This document shows, one piece after another, positions 9,308 to 17,278 of a stretch of 64,000 nucleotides of DNA. The notes beneath the pieces are model-generated. The model did no database searches. It saw only the letters and a program-made list of their open reading frames with translations, and was not told the origin of the DNA. The stretch comes from Longimonas halophila (GTDB lineage: Bacteria > Bacteroidota > Rhodothermia > Rhodothermales > Salinibacteraceae). The translations under genes and the position numbers were made by a program. The stretch lies in contig NZ_PDEP01000008.1 of NCBI RefSeq assembly GCF_002554705.1, positions 64,106-128,105 of the forward strand, in the 5' to 3' direction. The first letter of the stretch is position 1. Every line of letters begins with the position of its first letter.

Positions 9308-10710
9308 GATGAAAAGGATAGACTCAATAAGTTCTTTTGGGCTTGTAGCACAAGGTGCCGCGTCCAACGTGGATGGGGACGTTCATTTTTTGCCTTGATG
9401 CAAAAACGAACCAAAAAGATCAAGGCTGGAAGAACTGGGCCTGACTGCGCCCTTCGGTCCGCTAAAATTGATCAAACTCACTCGCAAGCTCGCTTAAACA
9501 GGATCAATTTTCGGGCGCGTCCCTCCGGGCTTCGTCCGGGCGGCCCACTTCTTCGAGGCCGAACGGGCTTCCTACATGGGTTCCATTGCCATATCGCGGA
9601 GAGGACCACGGGGAGGCGTGAAGCCTGTAATCTGAAACACTCAAAACAGACTGGTTGACCTTGCATTAGTTGTCAGCTCCAGCGGCATACCATGCTTAAA
9701 TATTCGGTAGTGGTTGGACGATAAGTGATCGTCTCCGATCTTGAAGACGGGTCCGTCCGACATCCTGACGCCGATAGGCGGAAGGATCGCAACGCCGGAC
9801 ACTCATGCCCAGCATGCCGCGCGTCGTGGCGTTCCCCGTGAGCCAACATCGTATCCCCTCCGTAGGCTCGTGTTGAGATGCTTCACTGCGTTCAGCATGA
9901 CAACCGAGAAATCGCGGGGAAGACCGCCTTCAGGGAGGGGCCATTTAACGTGTTAGCACTACCGAATATTCGTGTCCAGATGCAATAAGTAAGACGCTGG
10001 ATCAAGTTCTTGGTGACTTGAACTGATGGTTTGGTGATATGAGAGAAGGCAGGTTCTACGTCGTAGAACAAACCCACACAAAGTCATCCCGGACAATCCC
10101 GACGGAAGTCGAGAGCAGAGCCGGAATCTTTCCTGTTCACAAAAGTGGGACAACTCCACAACTTGGAAGCTGTTTTCTTTGGGCATCAACCCCAAACTCG
10201 GTCATCTTTTGCTTACGTCTTTGCAAGGCAGCATACAATCCGCCCGCAACATCGACAGGCGTTTCGTAGGTAACTTAAGTTATGAGGTATGGTACCCACT
10301 CCTCACGTTCTGTCATTCTGAGGAGCATGGCAACGAAGAATCTCCCCCAAGGAGAGCAAAACAGGTGCGATAAGGAGATTTGCTCGTATTCACTCGTCAG
10401 TCGCTTTGCTCGTGTTTCGACTCCTACCGGCAGGTGTCGGTATCCGCTCAAAATGACAGCTCTGTAGGTCGCAACTTGGGTTGGGCAACAACCTGTACAG
10501 CACTGCTGCATACAAAAAGTTCGGTAGGGGTTCGGGGCTAAACAGCGCGCGCCCAAAAGAGCGCCTCGAGGGTGCAGCAGATTCCTCGACCTCGTTCGGA
10601 ATGACACTGCAGAAGTGGCAAGCATGCCAAGGACTAAGCGCCTCACGTAAACATCTGCCCCGCACGAAAAGCCTTCCACGATCGCATACATACGTCGCAT
10701 CCACCATTGC
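9308..10710. repeat. 1.4-kb gene-free island of dispersed inverted repeats
   Basis: No reading frame here looks like a protein; short frames follow the repeats. Seen in order: an 8-base inverted repeat GCCTTGAT/ATCAAGGC (9392-9399, 9419-9426); AAAATTGATC/GATCAATTTT (9464-9473, 9502-9511); a 14-base inverted repeat bounding 9699-9970; a 17-base palindrome GTTCTACG-T-CGTAGAAC (10053-10069); and several copies of a GTCATCC...AAGGATCT-type element at about 9758-9809, 9868-9901 (reversed), 10083-10133, 10312-10348, 10414-10457 (reversed) and 10579-10605 (reversed). It interrupts the polysaccharide locus and may mark an insertion or rearrangement site. Confidence 0.7.
9699..9970. repeat. 272-bp segment bounded by a 14-bp perfect inverted repeat
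   Basis: AATATTCGGTAGTG at 9699-9712 reappears as CACTACCGAATATT at 9957-9970. The enclosed 244 bases contain two copies of the GTCATCC-type element in opposite directions. The size and termini recall a MITE-like non-autonomous element, but no target-site duplication was recognised and no transposase is in the window. Confidence 0.5.
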
Positions 10711-11490
10711 ATGTCAGACTTACGTCGTACGATTACCCGGAAGTGGCTACGCATCCTTCGGCACCACTTGAAAACATTTCTCGGCACACGCCCTGCGCTC
10801 TACTTTCCCATTTTTCGGCGTCGAAGCGGGTACGATGCGCTACTTGTAGATCAAGATACCGATATCTGCATTGAGGGCTTCCCGCGTTCAGCCAACAGCT
10901 TTGCAGCCGGAGCGTTTGAAGCAGCCCAGTCACACAATATTCGGCTTGCCCATCACACCCATGTTGCAGCCAATGCGATGCGGGCCTGCGAGCGAGGCAT
11001 TCCGGCGATTGTATTGATTCGGGATCCCCGCGATGCAATCGTTTCGAACATTGCTCTGGCTCATGAAGTCCGCCTGGTCGAGACCGGTGCGGTGCCGGAG
11101 CAGATATCTGGGTTTGGTCGGCAACTGGAAGCGTGGCAGGCGTTCTATGACGCCTTAAAACCGCACGAGGATCAGTTCGTCACCGCACCATTCAAGCAGG
11201 TGATCGAAGACTTTGGGGCAGTGATTCAAGCTGTGAATGTCCGGTTCGATACAGATTTTGATGTATTCAATCACACAAAAGAGGCGGCAGACGCCATTCA
11301 CGCTGGTCGAGGATATCATGCAGGTCCAAACCAGCGGCGGGGTGAGATAAAAGAGCGCGTTCGAACGGCGTTCGAAGAGGAATTGAAAAGCGATAAGCGC
11401 CTTCGTCGCACGCTGGAACATGCAAGGGAGACCCATGCTGCTTACCTTACACGCGCTTCTGTTACGGGGCATTCCAGCACACGGCAGTAG
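10711..11490 (+). CDS. Sulfotransferase
   Basis: This 259-residue protein has the PAPS loop GFPRSANSF around residues 55-63 and the 3'-phosphate motif LIRDPRDAIVSN around residue 110. Both are well placed for a sulfotransferase fold. It is unlike the other sulfotransferases here and stands first after the repeat island, upstream of two GT4 genes. Its position suggests that it acts on the same surface polysaccharide. The acceptor is unknown. Confidence 0.8.
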   Translation: MSDLRRTITRKWLRILRHHLKTFLGTRPALYFPIFRRRSGYDALLVDQDTDICIEGFPRSANSFAAGAFEAAQSHNIRLAHHTHVAANAMRACERGIPAIVLIRDPRDAIVSNIALAHEVRLVETGAVPEQISGFGRQLEAWQAFYDALKPHEDQFVTAPFKQVIEDFGAVIQAVNVRFDTDFDVFNHTKEAADAIHAGRGYHAGPNQRRGEIKERVRTAFEEELKSDKRLRRTLEHARETHAAYLTRASVTGHSSTRQ

Positions 11491-11529
11491 CCTCGTTGTC
11501 GTATCCACTTTTAGTTCTTATCATACCAC

Positions 11530-12726
11530 ATGCCCACCCGTATTGCACTTGTCGTTCCCGACTTATCGACCTCGGGAGGCGTGTCAACCGTTGCCCACTT
11601 TCTCACGGAGGTTGTGCGCGAGTCATCAGCATTTGAGGTGGATCTCTTTTCGGTAGCGCTCGGATCGTCCGATCGGGCCAGTGTGCAGCTCCGCTCGCCC
11701 TCCACATGGACGACCGGGGTGCAGGTGCTTCCAGAAACGAAACACGAGTTGTCCTACAGCCACGTAGGCGCGGCAGTGTCAGAAGTCGAATACTTTCGCT
11801 ACCAGCCGCGAGCAGCGCTCACCCGGCGTTTGAATACCTACGACCTTGTCCAGGTTGTAGCAGGGACGCCTGCATGGACCCATCTCTGTCGAGATGTGCA
11901 CGTCCCCGTTGCCCTCCAGGTAGCGACGCTGACCCGAGAAGAGCGCCAGTCTGCATTGTCGAGCAGCATACATCCCATAGCACTGTGGCGGCAACTCATG
12001 GCCCGCATTACGGACCGTCTGGATCACACCGCTCTCAGCCATGCAGACGTCGTATTTGTAGAGAACCAGTGGATGTACGACCACTTAACAGAATATCTGC
12101 CGGATGAGCAGGTGGTGTTTGCTCCGCCGGGCGTGGATACAGAGCGATTCACACCCGGAGATGTACCCTCGCAGCGGTCGTACATTCTATCTGTCGGACG
12201 CTTTGCCGATGCCCGGAAAAACGTACCGCTTCTCTTTGATGCCTACGCTCAGTACCGGCAAACCGCTGCGCATCCCCTACCGCTCGTCTTAGCTGGACGC
12301 ACAGCGCCTCCTCCCGACGCATGGGCGCAGGCTGAAAAGCTCGGCATACGAGACGCTGTGACCTTTGAAGAAGACGTTCCTGCCGATGCGCTGCCTGCCC
12401 TGTACCGTGAGGCAGCACTGTATGTCGTGTCTGCTGATGAAGAGGGGCTGGGCCTGACTATACTTGAGGCGATGGCAAGTGGGTGCCCCGTGGTGAGCAC
12501 AAACTGCGGCGGGCCATCAACGTCTGTTGTGGAAGGCGAGACCGGTCACCTTACGCCGGTTGGTGATGCCGATGCGCTGGCAAAGGCGATGACTGATGTG
12601 CTGTCCGATGCAGAGCGCACCGATGCGATGGGGCAGGCTGGTCGCAAACGAGCAGCGTCCGTGTTTTCAAAAGAGTCCACCGGGCAGCGTTTTCTTGACG
12701 TATACAAACAGCTTGTGTCGCCATGA
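11530..12726 (+). CDS. Family 4 glycosyltransferase
   Basis: This 398-residue GT-B enzyme begins MPTRIALVVPDLSTSGGVST. The donor lobe has ILSVGRFADARKNVPLL, the VVSADEEGLGLTILEAMASG loop with both glutamates of EX7E, and PVVSTNCGGPSTSV. It overlaps the next glycosyltransferase by four bases, so the two are probably translated together and act in sequence on the same lipid-linked oligosaccharide. Confidence 0.88.
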   Translation: MPTRIALVVPDLSTSGGVSTVAHFLTEVVRESSAFEVDLFSVALGSSDRASVQLRSPSTWTTGVQVLPETKHELSYSHVGAAVSEVEYFRYQPRAALTRRLNTYDLVQVVAGTPAWTHLCRDVHVPVALQVATLTREERQSALSSSIHPIALWRQLMARITDRLDHTALSHADVVFVENQWMYDHLTEYLPDEQVVFAPPGVDTERFTPGDVPSQRSYILSVGRFADARKNVPLLFDAYAQYRQTAAHPLPLVLAGRTAPPPDAWAQAEKLGIRDAVTFEEDVPADALPALYREAALYVVSADEEGLGLTILEAMASGCPVVSTNCGGPSTSVVEGETGHLTPVGDADALAKAMTDVLSDAERTDAMGQAGRKRAASVFSKESTGQRFLDVYKQLVSP

Positions 12727-13910
12727 CCGTCGCCCACACCGTAGCCAGTCTCGACCCGGATGCCGGAGGGCCGTCGCGTACCGTTTCGGCATTGTGTGAG
12801 GCGTTGGGAGAGCATTCAACCTCCGTCGAACTGGTGACAACCGATGCCGGTGGCAAAGGACAGGCGATGACGCCATCCGCAGAAGCAGCGCAGACGACCT
12901 TTGTGCCAAGCCATCCGCTCTGGACCCGCGTCCGGCAGTTCTACACAGCGACCCGTGCCCGCATCCACCAGACCGGGGCGGAGTTGGTGCATGACCACGG
13001 GGTGTGGCTCTTGACCAATGCCGCGAGCTACTATGCGGCGCAGGCGCAGGGCGTGCCGTATGTGCTTACCCCGCGTGGTATGCTGGAGCCGTGGGCGCTG
13101 AATCACAATGCATGGAAGAAGAACCTGGTGTGGTACGCGTACCAGCATCGCATCTTGAAGGGGGCGGCTTTGCTTCATGCTACGGCACCGGCTGAGGCAA
13201 CGCATCTGCGCGCGCTCGGGCTGGATGCGCCTATCGTAGTGGCTCCGAACGGCGTGACCGTACCGCAGCAGTGGAAGCAGAAATCAGATTCGGGTACGAT
13301 GCGACAAGCGCTCTTCCTCTCGCGGGTGCATCCCAAGAAGGGACTGTTGAACCTAATGGAAGCGTGGGCAGCGGTAGATCCTCCGGATTGGGAACTGGTT
13401 ATTGCCGGTCCGGATGAGAACGATCACCAATCAGAGGTCGAAGCCCGCGCAGTGGAGTTAGGCATTACCGACCAGGTGTCGTTTCCGGGCTCTATTCCGG
13501 ATGCGGAGAAGTGGGCGCTCTATCGGGCGAGTGATCTGTTTGTATTGCCGACGTTCAGTGAGAACTTTGGTGTAGTCGTTGCGGAGGCGCTGGCCAGTGG
13601 CATCCCGGCGATAACAACGACTGGAGCGCCATGGTCGGTCTTGGAGGAGCGCGACTGCGGCTGGTGGATCGAGACGGGAGTGGATCCGCTCGTGGAAGCG
13701 TTACGGGAGGCCACGACCTGTTCGGATGCTGAGCGATTAGCGATGGGACGGTATGGGCGCGAGCTTGTGAAAGAACGGTTTGCGTGGCCTGCTATTGCCC
13801 AGACGCTTGCGGGAGCGTATCGGTGGCTGCTTGATCCTACGGTGGGGCGCCCAGAATCGGTGGTGCCGCGTGGGGCTGCGGTGGATACCAAAGACCTGAC
13901 AGGTCTCTGA
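12723..13910 (+). CDS. Family 4 glycosyltransferase whose 3' end lies in a palindromic repeat
   Basis: A 395-residue GT-B enzyme. Its N terminus is VAHTVASLDPDAGGPSRT; the donor lobe has FLSRVHPKKGLLNLM and LPTFSENFGVVVAEALASG, then PAITTTGAPW. The last residues (DLTGL) and the stop codon are encoded by a copy of the 33-bp palindromic repeat at 13892-13924. The repeat has therefore inserted at, and now defines, the end of this gene. The catalytic part is complete. Confidence 0.88.
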   Translation: MTVAHTVASLDPDAGGPSRTVSALCEALGEHSTSVELVTTDAGGKGQAMTPSAEAAQTTFVPSHPLWTRVRQFYTATRARIHQTGAELVHDHGVWLLTNAASYYAAQAQGVPYVLTPRGMLEPWALNHNAWKKNLVWYAYQHRILKGAALLHATAPAEATHLRALGLDAPIVVAPNGVTVPQQWKQKSDSGTMRQALFLSRVHPKKGLLNLMEAWAAVDPPDWELVIAGPDENDHQSEVEARAVELGITDQVSFPGSIPDAEKWALYRASDLFVLPTFSENFGVVVAEALASGIPAITTTGAPWSVLEERDCGWWIETGVDPLVEALREATTCSDAERLAMGRYGRELVKERFAWPAIAQTLAGAYRWLLDPTVGRPESVVPRGAAVDTKDLTGL

Positions 13911-13924
13911 GACCTGTCAGGTCT
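13892..13924. repeat. 33-bp palindromic repeat, family R1 (copy 1)
   Basis: AGACCTGACAGGTCTC then TGAGACCTGTCAGGTCT forms a near-perfect hairpin. The first half lies inside the coding end of the glycosyltransferase and provides its TGA stop at 13908-13910. As a hairpin just after a gene it could also stop transcription or protect the mRNA 3' end, although there is no T-tract. Confidence 0.85.
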
Positions 13925-13971
13925 AATCGGAACAGCCCGCTCCGATCTATCACGCTGTCGATGCGTGTAAC

Positions 13972-14565
13972 GTGCCTGCTACACAAAACGACACCTCCGA
14001 ATCCATGTCCGACACCCTCGACATCGCCTCCAACCGCACCGCGCAGAAATATCCGTGGGGCGAGATGGCACTGCGGGTGCTGTGGATGGTGGTCGGAAAG
14101 CCCCTGTTCTGGGCCAGTCCGCGTCCGTTGTTCGGATGGCGGCGGTGGCTCTTGCGGCGGTTTGGGGCGACGATCGGACAGGGGGTCAACATCTACCCGA
14201 GCGCCACCATCTACTTCCCGTGGAAACTTACCGTGGGCGACTGGAGCGCGATCGGTGAGGGAGCGATGATCTACAACTTGGGCCCGATCACGATTGGTAA
14301 ACAGGTAACCATCTCACAGCGCGCCCACTTGTGCGCTGGGACACACGATCACACGGATCCAACCATGCCGCTCCTGAAACCACCTATCACCGTCCACGAT
14401 CAGGCCTGGATCTGTGCCGATGCCTTTGTTGGTCCCGATGTCACCGTAGGCGAAGGAGCCATCGTCGGTGCCCGAGCTGTGGCGGTGAAGGATGTGGAGG
14501 CATGGGCGATTGTGGGCGGGAATCCAGCGCGGCGTATTGGAACGCGGGCATTACAGACGACTTAG
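13972..14565 (+). CDS. Hexapeptide-repeat acetyltransferase (WcaF-like)
   Basis: This 197-residue protein has a short N-terminal helical part (WLLRRFGA) and then a left-handed beta-helix built from hexapeptide repeats: IGQGVNIYPSATIYFP, VGDWSAIGEGAMIYN, ITIGKQVTISQ, and VTVGEGAIVGARAVAVKDV. It ends with GGNPARRIG, the usual end of WcaF/maltose acetyltransferase-type enzymes. It likely O-acetylates the polysaccharide from acetyl-CoA. The frame starts with GTG at 13972; ATG 14005 is an alternative start 11 codons in. Confidence 0.82.
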   Translation: MPATQNDTSESMSDTLDIASNRTAQKYPWGEMALRVLWMVVGKPLFWASPRPLFGWRRWLLRRFGATIGQGVNIYPSATIYFPWKLTVGDWSAIGEGAMIYNLGPITIGKQVTISQRAHLCAGTHDHTDPTMPLLKPPITVHDQAWICADAFVGPDVTVGEGAIVGARAVAVKDVEAWAIVGGNPARRIGTRALQTT

Positions 14566-14613
14566 GACGGAGGCAACCAATTCATTGTACGTCCATGAGA
14601 CATTTCACTTTGC

Positions 14614-15498
14614 ATGTCGCAGATGCTACCCCTCACTGTTCTCATCGCCGCCAAGAATGAAGCAGCGAATCTCCCAAAGTGTCTGAAAGCACTACATCCG
14701 GCTAAACGGGTTGTGATTGTTGACTCCCACAGCACCGATGCCACGCCCGACATTGCAGAAGCGCATGGGGCAGAGGTCGCGCAGTTTGAGTACAGTGGGG
14801 GGTATCCCAAGAAGCGGCAGTGGGCGCTGGACACGCTGGATATCAAGACCCCCTGGGTGTTGCTTCTCGATGCCGATGAGGTGGTACCCGAGGCGCTCTG
14901 GACAGAGATCGCAGAGGCAATTCAGCAGCCGGATCCTGAAACGGCCTATCTCATTACGAAAGGCTTTCACTTCATGGGGCAGCGGTTTACCCACGGCGGG
15001 TTCTCGCATCAGGCGGTGCTGTTGTTCCAGACAGGTACCGCACGGTTCGAGCAACTGATCGATGATCCAGCGTCCGCGCTGGATATGGAGATACATGAGC
15101 GCTTGCTGGTTGATGGCAGCGTGGGCGAGTTGGATACGCCTCTCATCCACGAAGACTATAAGGGATTGGAAGCATACATTGAGCGCCACAACAAGTATTC
15201 TACATGGGAAGCACGCCTTCGGCAGACGTATCTCACAGAGGGCGCGTACGGGGAGCAAGCCGTTGAAGCAAACCTGTTTGGCGATGCACAGGAACGCCGT
15301 CGGTTTCTAAAGAAGATTGCTATTCGTATCCCTCTGGAGCCGTGGCTCTGGTTTTTCTATCACTATGTGTTTCGGCTCGGATTTTTGGAAGGGCAGCCGG
15401 GACTCATCGCCAGCCGCATCCGCCGCAATTACATTGCGAATGTGCGAGCCAAGATGTACGAGTTGGAGCGTTCGGAGGATCAGATAGGTAAACAATAA
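14614..15498 (+). CDS. Family 2 glycosyltransferase (WaaE/KdtX-like)
   Basis: A 294-residue GT-A enzyme. The N terminus LPLTVLIAAKNEAANL, the DSHSTDAT segment and the metal-binding LLDADEVVP are characteristic of the WaaE/KdtX branch of GT2, which acts on lipopolysaccharide core sugars. The GGYPKKRQWAL motif is also typical of this branch. A C-terminal hydrophobic stretch (WLWFFYHYVFRLGF) may touch the membrane. It closes the polysaccharide locus. Confidence 0.8.
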   Translation: MSQMLPLTVLIAAKNEAANLPKCLKALHPAKRVVIVDSHSTDATPDIAEAHGAEVAQFEYSGGYPKKRQWALDTLDIKTPWVLLLDADEVVPEALWTEIAEAIQQPDPETAYLITKGFHFMGQRFTHGGFSHQAVLLFQTGTARFEQLIDDPASALDMEIHERLLVDGSVGELDTPLIHEDYKGLEAYIERHNKYSTWEARLRQTYLTEGAYGEQAVEANLFGDAQERRRFLKKIAIRIPLEPWLWFFYHYVFRLGFLEGQPGLIASRIRRNYIANVRAKMYELERSEDQIGKQ

Positions 15499-15506
15499 TA
15501 GACGAT

Positions 15507-15779
15507 ATGGACATCAAGGCGCTCAGTAACGAGGAGTTTGCGCGACGGGGAAATGCACTGTTCGAGAAAAACGTCCGCCCTCATGTGGATGTGGAATCTG
15601 ACGGCCACTTGTTTGTGGCGATTGATATTGCAACAGGGACGTACGCGGTTGATGCAGATGCGGTAATAGCGACCGATAAACTTATAGACCAACAGCCGGA
15701 TGCACAGAGTCGCATTTGGTATCGCCGTGTTGGCTCGGAGCATGCGTACCGGATGGGTTGGCGTGGTTCTGAGATGTGA
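15507..15779 (+). CDS. Small antitoxin-like protein, orphan
   Basis: This 90-residue protein begins MDIKALSNEEFARRGNALFE and has a central VAIDIATGTYAVDADAVIA strand pair. From memory, this matches a family of small proteins common in cyanobacteria and Chloroflexi, often encoded directly before a clan AA aspartic protease. No such partner follows: the next bases are repeat sequence. It starts eight bases after the glycosyltransferase, so it may be read with it. The role is unproven. Confidence 0.55.
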   Translation: MDIKALSNEEFARRGNALFEKNVRPHVDVESDGHLFVAIDIATGTYAVDADAVIATDKLIDQQPDAQSRIWYRRVGSEHAYRMGWRGSEM

Positions 15780-16448
15780 AACTCTTCTTTTTCAATGCAG
15801 GCTATTGCTGTGTCACACGTGATTCGTGGGGTAACGCGTGGGATTCCACGTCATAGTCATCCCGGACAAGGCGCCCCTGGCGCCGCTGATCCGGGATCTT
15901 TTGTGGCCTTCTATGACAATCATGCCTGACCCACCCAACCATTGACCTGTGACAGAGCACTATTCGCAACTGGTTTGGTATACAACCCGCACCCTGCCTG
16001 CCCCAAGCGCCGATTTAAGGAAGACGTGAGGCAGTGGAAAACCCATAGCCGGGGACCGCTCGCGTCCCCGGCGGTCTGTGCGTATCCACCCCTCTCCAGG
16101 AGAGCGGTTTGGGGCTTGTGCCATCCAACTCATACCTCCCACCACCATGATGTTGTCCTGAGCGGCGCAGATGCGCCAAGCATCTGCAGAGTCGAAGGAT
16201 CTCTCCCACGTTCAGCACTATGCCATACTCTTCAAGGTCGTCCCTGTCGGGGGAAGCATCTCAACGCCGGCCTTTCATGTGTGGCACGGCCTTCGGATGT
16301 GAAATCTGGATCCCGGCTCAAGTCCGGCCTGCCCTGGTCGCCGACTGGGGAAGTGGTGTGGTGAAGGGTAACGAAAAGATACGAGTAGAGGAGCATGGGC
16401 GCTACCGCTCGAATCGGGGTAGGCATCAGTGTTTTGTTGTGGACGGGC
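15780..16448. repeat. Intergenic repeat cluster
   Basis: No gene is supported in these 670 bases. They contain GTCATCC-type elements at about 15856-15900, 16153-16206 and 16238-16290. At 16049-16113 there is a composite repeat: the hairpin CCGGGGACCGC...GCGTCCCCGG followed by GTGCGTATCCACCCCTC and a shortened CTCTCCAGGAGAG. The same units recur at 17050-17110, 19233-19315 and 23315-23365. Confidence 0.65.
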
Positions 16449-16665
16449 TTATTCGTCTTCTGATGGCATCTCCCCCGCACGCAACAGCCTGACAACTTCC
16501 GATATGATCTTACTACGCATCTCCTCGCTCAACAGGCCGGCTTGATCCTCAAACAAATCAGTGTTCGCCGTGAATAGCTTTCCCGGCCGGGCGGAGCTTC
16601 GAGCGAGACAGGTCCGAAAACGGGAACGAGATGAGAATTACTGCTTCGGCTGGAGGTGCTTCCAT
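16449..16665 (-). pseudogene. MazF/PemK-type toxin with internal deletion
   Basis: The ATG at 16665 overlaps the end of the antitoxin gene, as is usual for this pair. The frame reads MEAPPAEAVILISFPFSDL then SRSKLRPA, the N terminus of a PemK-like endoribonuclease, and stops after GEH. Another frame resumes at the same place with ARPGKLFTANTDLFEDQAG and LLSEEMRSKIISEVV, the normal C terminus, ending at 16449. The join lies in CCGGCCGGG. About 120-130 bases of the core, including catalytic residues, appear lost by deletion with a frame change. The toxin should be inactive. Confidence 0.75.
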
Positions 16666-16868
16666 GCCTCGCCCTCTTCTTCTTGATTCCAATCCTCGGC
16701 GAGTGTCTCTTCGCTGAGCAGAGCCGTTTCACTCACGTCGCGCGTGTCGGCTTCGGGCACGTCCTCCAACACGGTGATAAGCACGCGCTGTGAGGCGTGG
16801 AGTGTAAGCGGCTCCAAAAGGCGAATGTGGCCGTGCTCATCGACCACCGCTTCGACTGTTTTCGGCAT
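16638..16868 (-). CDS. Type II antitoxin, partner of a PemK/MazF-like toxin
   Basis: This 76-residue protein starts MPKTVEAVVDEHGHIRLLEP and has an acidic tail, ETALLSEETLAEDWNQEEE. It belongs to the small antitoxins that precede PemK-like toxins, with an N-terminal strand-rich DNA-binding half and a disordered acidic toxin-binding tail. The gene is complete, but the overlapping toxin downstream is broken. It may therefore be a surviving antitoxin that neutralises related toxins elsewhere. Confidence 0.72.
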   Translation of the reverse strand: MPKTVEAVVDEHGHIRLLEPLTLHASQRVLITVLEDVPEADTRDVSETALLSEETLAEDWNQEEEGEAWKHLQPKQ

Positions 16869-16998
16869 TGCTCTCTTAAGCGTTGTTCGATTGAATACTC
16901 AGTGGTCTAATCTATTCAGAGTCGACTCGGTTCGCTGTACATAACTGGTGGATGACTGCACTGGGAGGGTTCCCGTAGCCAGGTAGCTTGTGCCGAAC

Positions 16999-17034
16999 GC
17001 CATCGGTAACTCGTGCCGACCACTGTCGGCACTG
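16999..17034 (+). repeat. 36-bp repeat, family R2 (copy 1)
   Basis: GCCATCGGTAACTCG then TGCCGACCACTGTCGGCACTG. The second half folds into a hairpin (TGCCGAC...GTCGGCA). The same 36 bases with two changes are found in reverse at 28239-28274. Confidence 0.8.
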
Positions 17035-17224
17035 TTTGCATCTCCAGTGGTCTGTGCGTATCCACCCCTCAGTCGCTGGTGCGACAGCTCCCCTCTCCAG
17101 GGGAGCGATTGGGGGATTGCTCCTTTACCTTACACTTCAGCGTCATCCTGACCCACGACGACCGTCGGGGGGAAGGATCTCAACGCCAACCCTGCACGTG
17201 TGGCACCGGCATCGAGTGGTGTTT

Positions 17225-17257
17225 AGACCTGACAGGTTTCGGAAACCTGTCAGGTCT
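17225..17257. repeat. 33-bp palindromic repeat, family R1 (copy 2)
   Basis: AGACCTGACAGGTTTC then GGAAACCTGTCAGGTCT forms a near-perfect hairpin 22 bases after the stop of the - strand wzi-like gene. Confidence 0.85.
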
Positions 17258-17278
17258 GGATCGCCAGGTCTGAACGTC

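Larger units (their letters stand above)
16869..17278. repeat. Intergenic repeats between antitoxin and wzi-like gene
   Basis: These 410 bases hold four repeat types and no gene. An R2 copy is at 16999-17034; a CCACCCCTCAGTCGCT... CTCTCCAGGGGAG copy (R4) is at about 17050-17110; a GTCATCC-type element is at about 17142-17210; and an R1 palindrome is at 17225-17257, close to the stop of the wzi-like gene. Confidence 0.65.

Noticed and set aside
9395..9658. An 87-codon + strand frame in the repeat island
   Set aside because: It is built wholly of the inverted-repeat sequence and has no homology-like features.
15794..15930. A short frame after the antitoxin-like gene as its aspartic-protease partner
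   Set aside because: It lacks the D-T-G motif and runs into a dispersed repeat.
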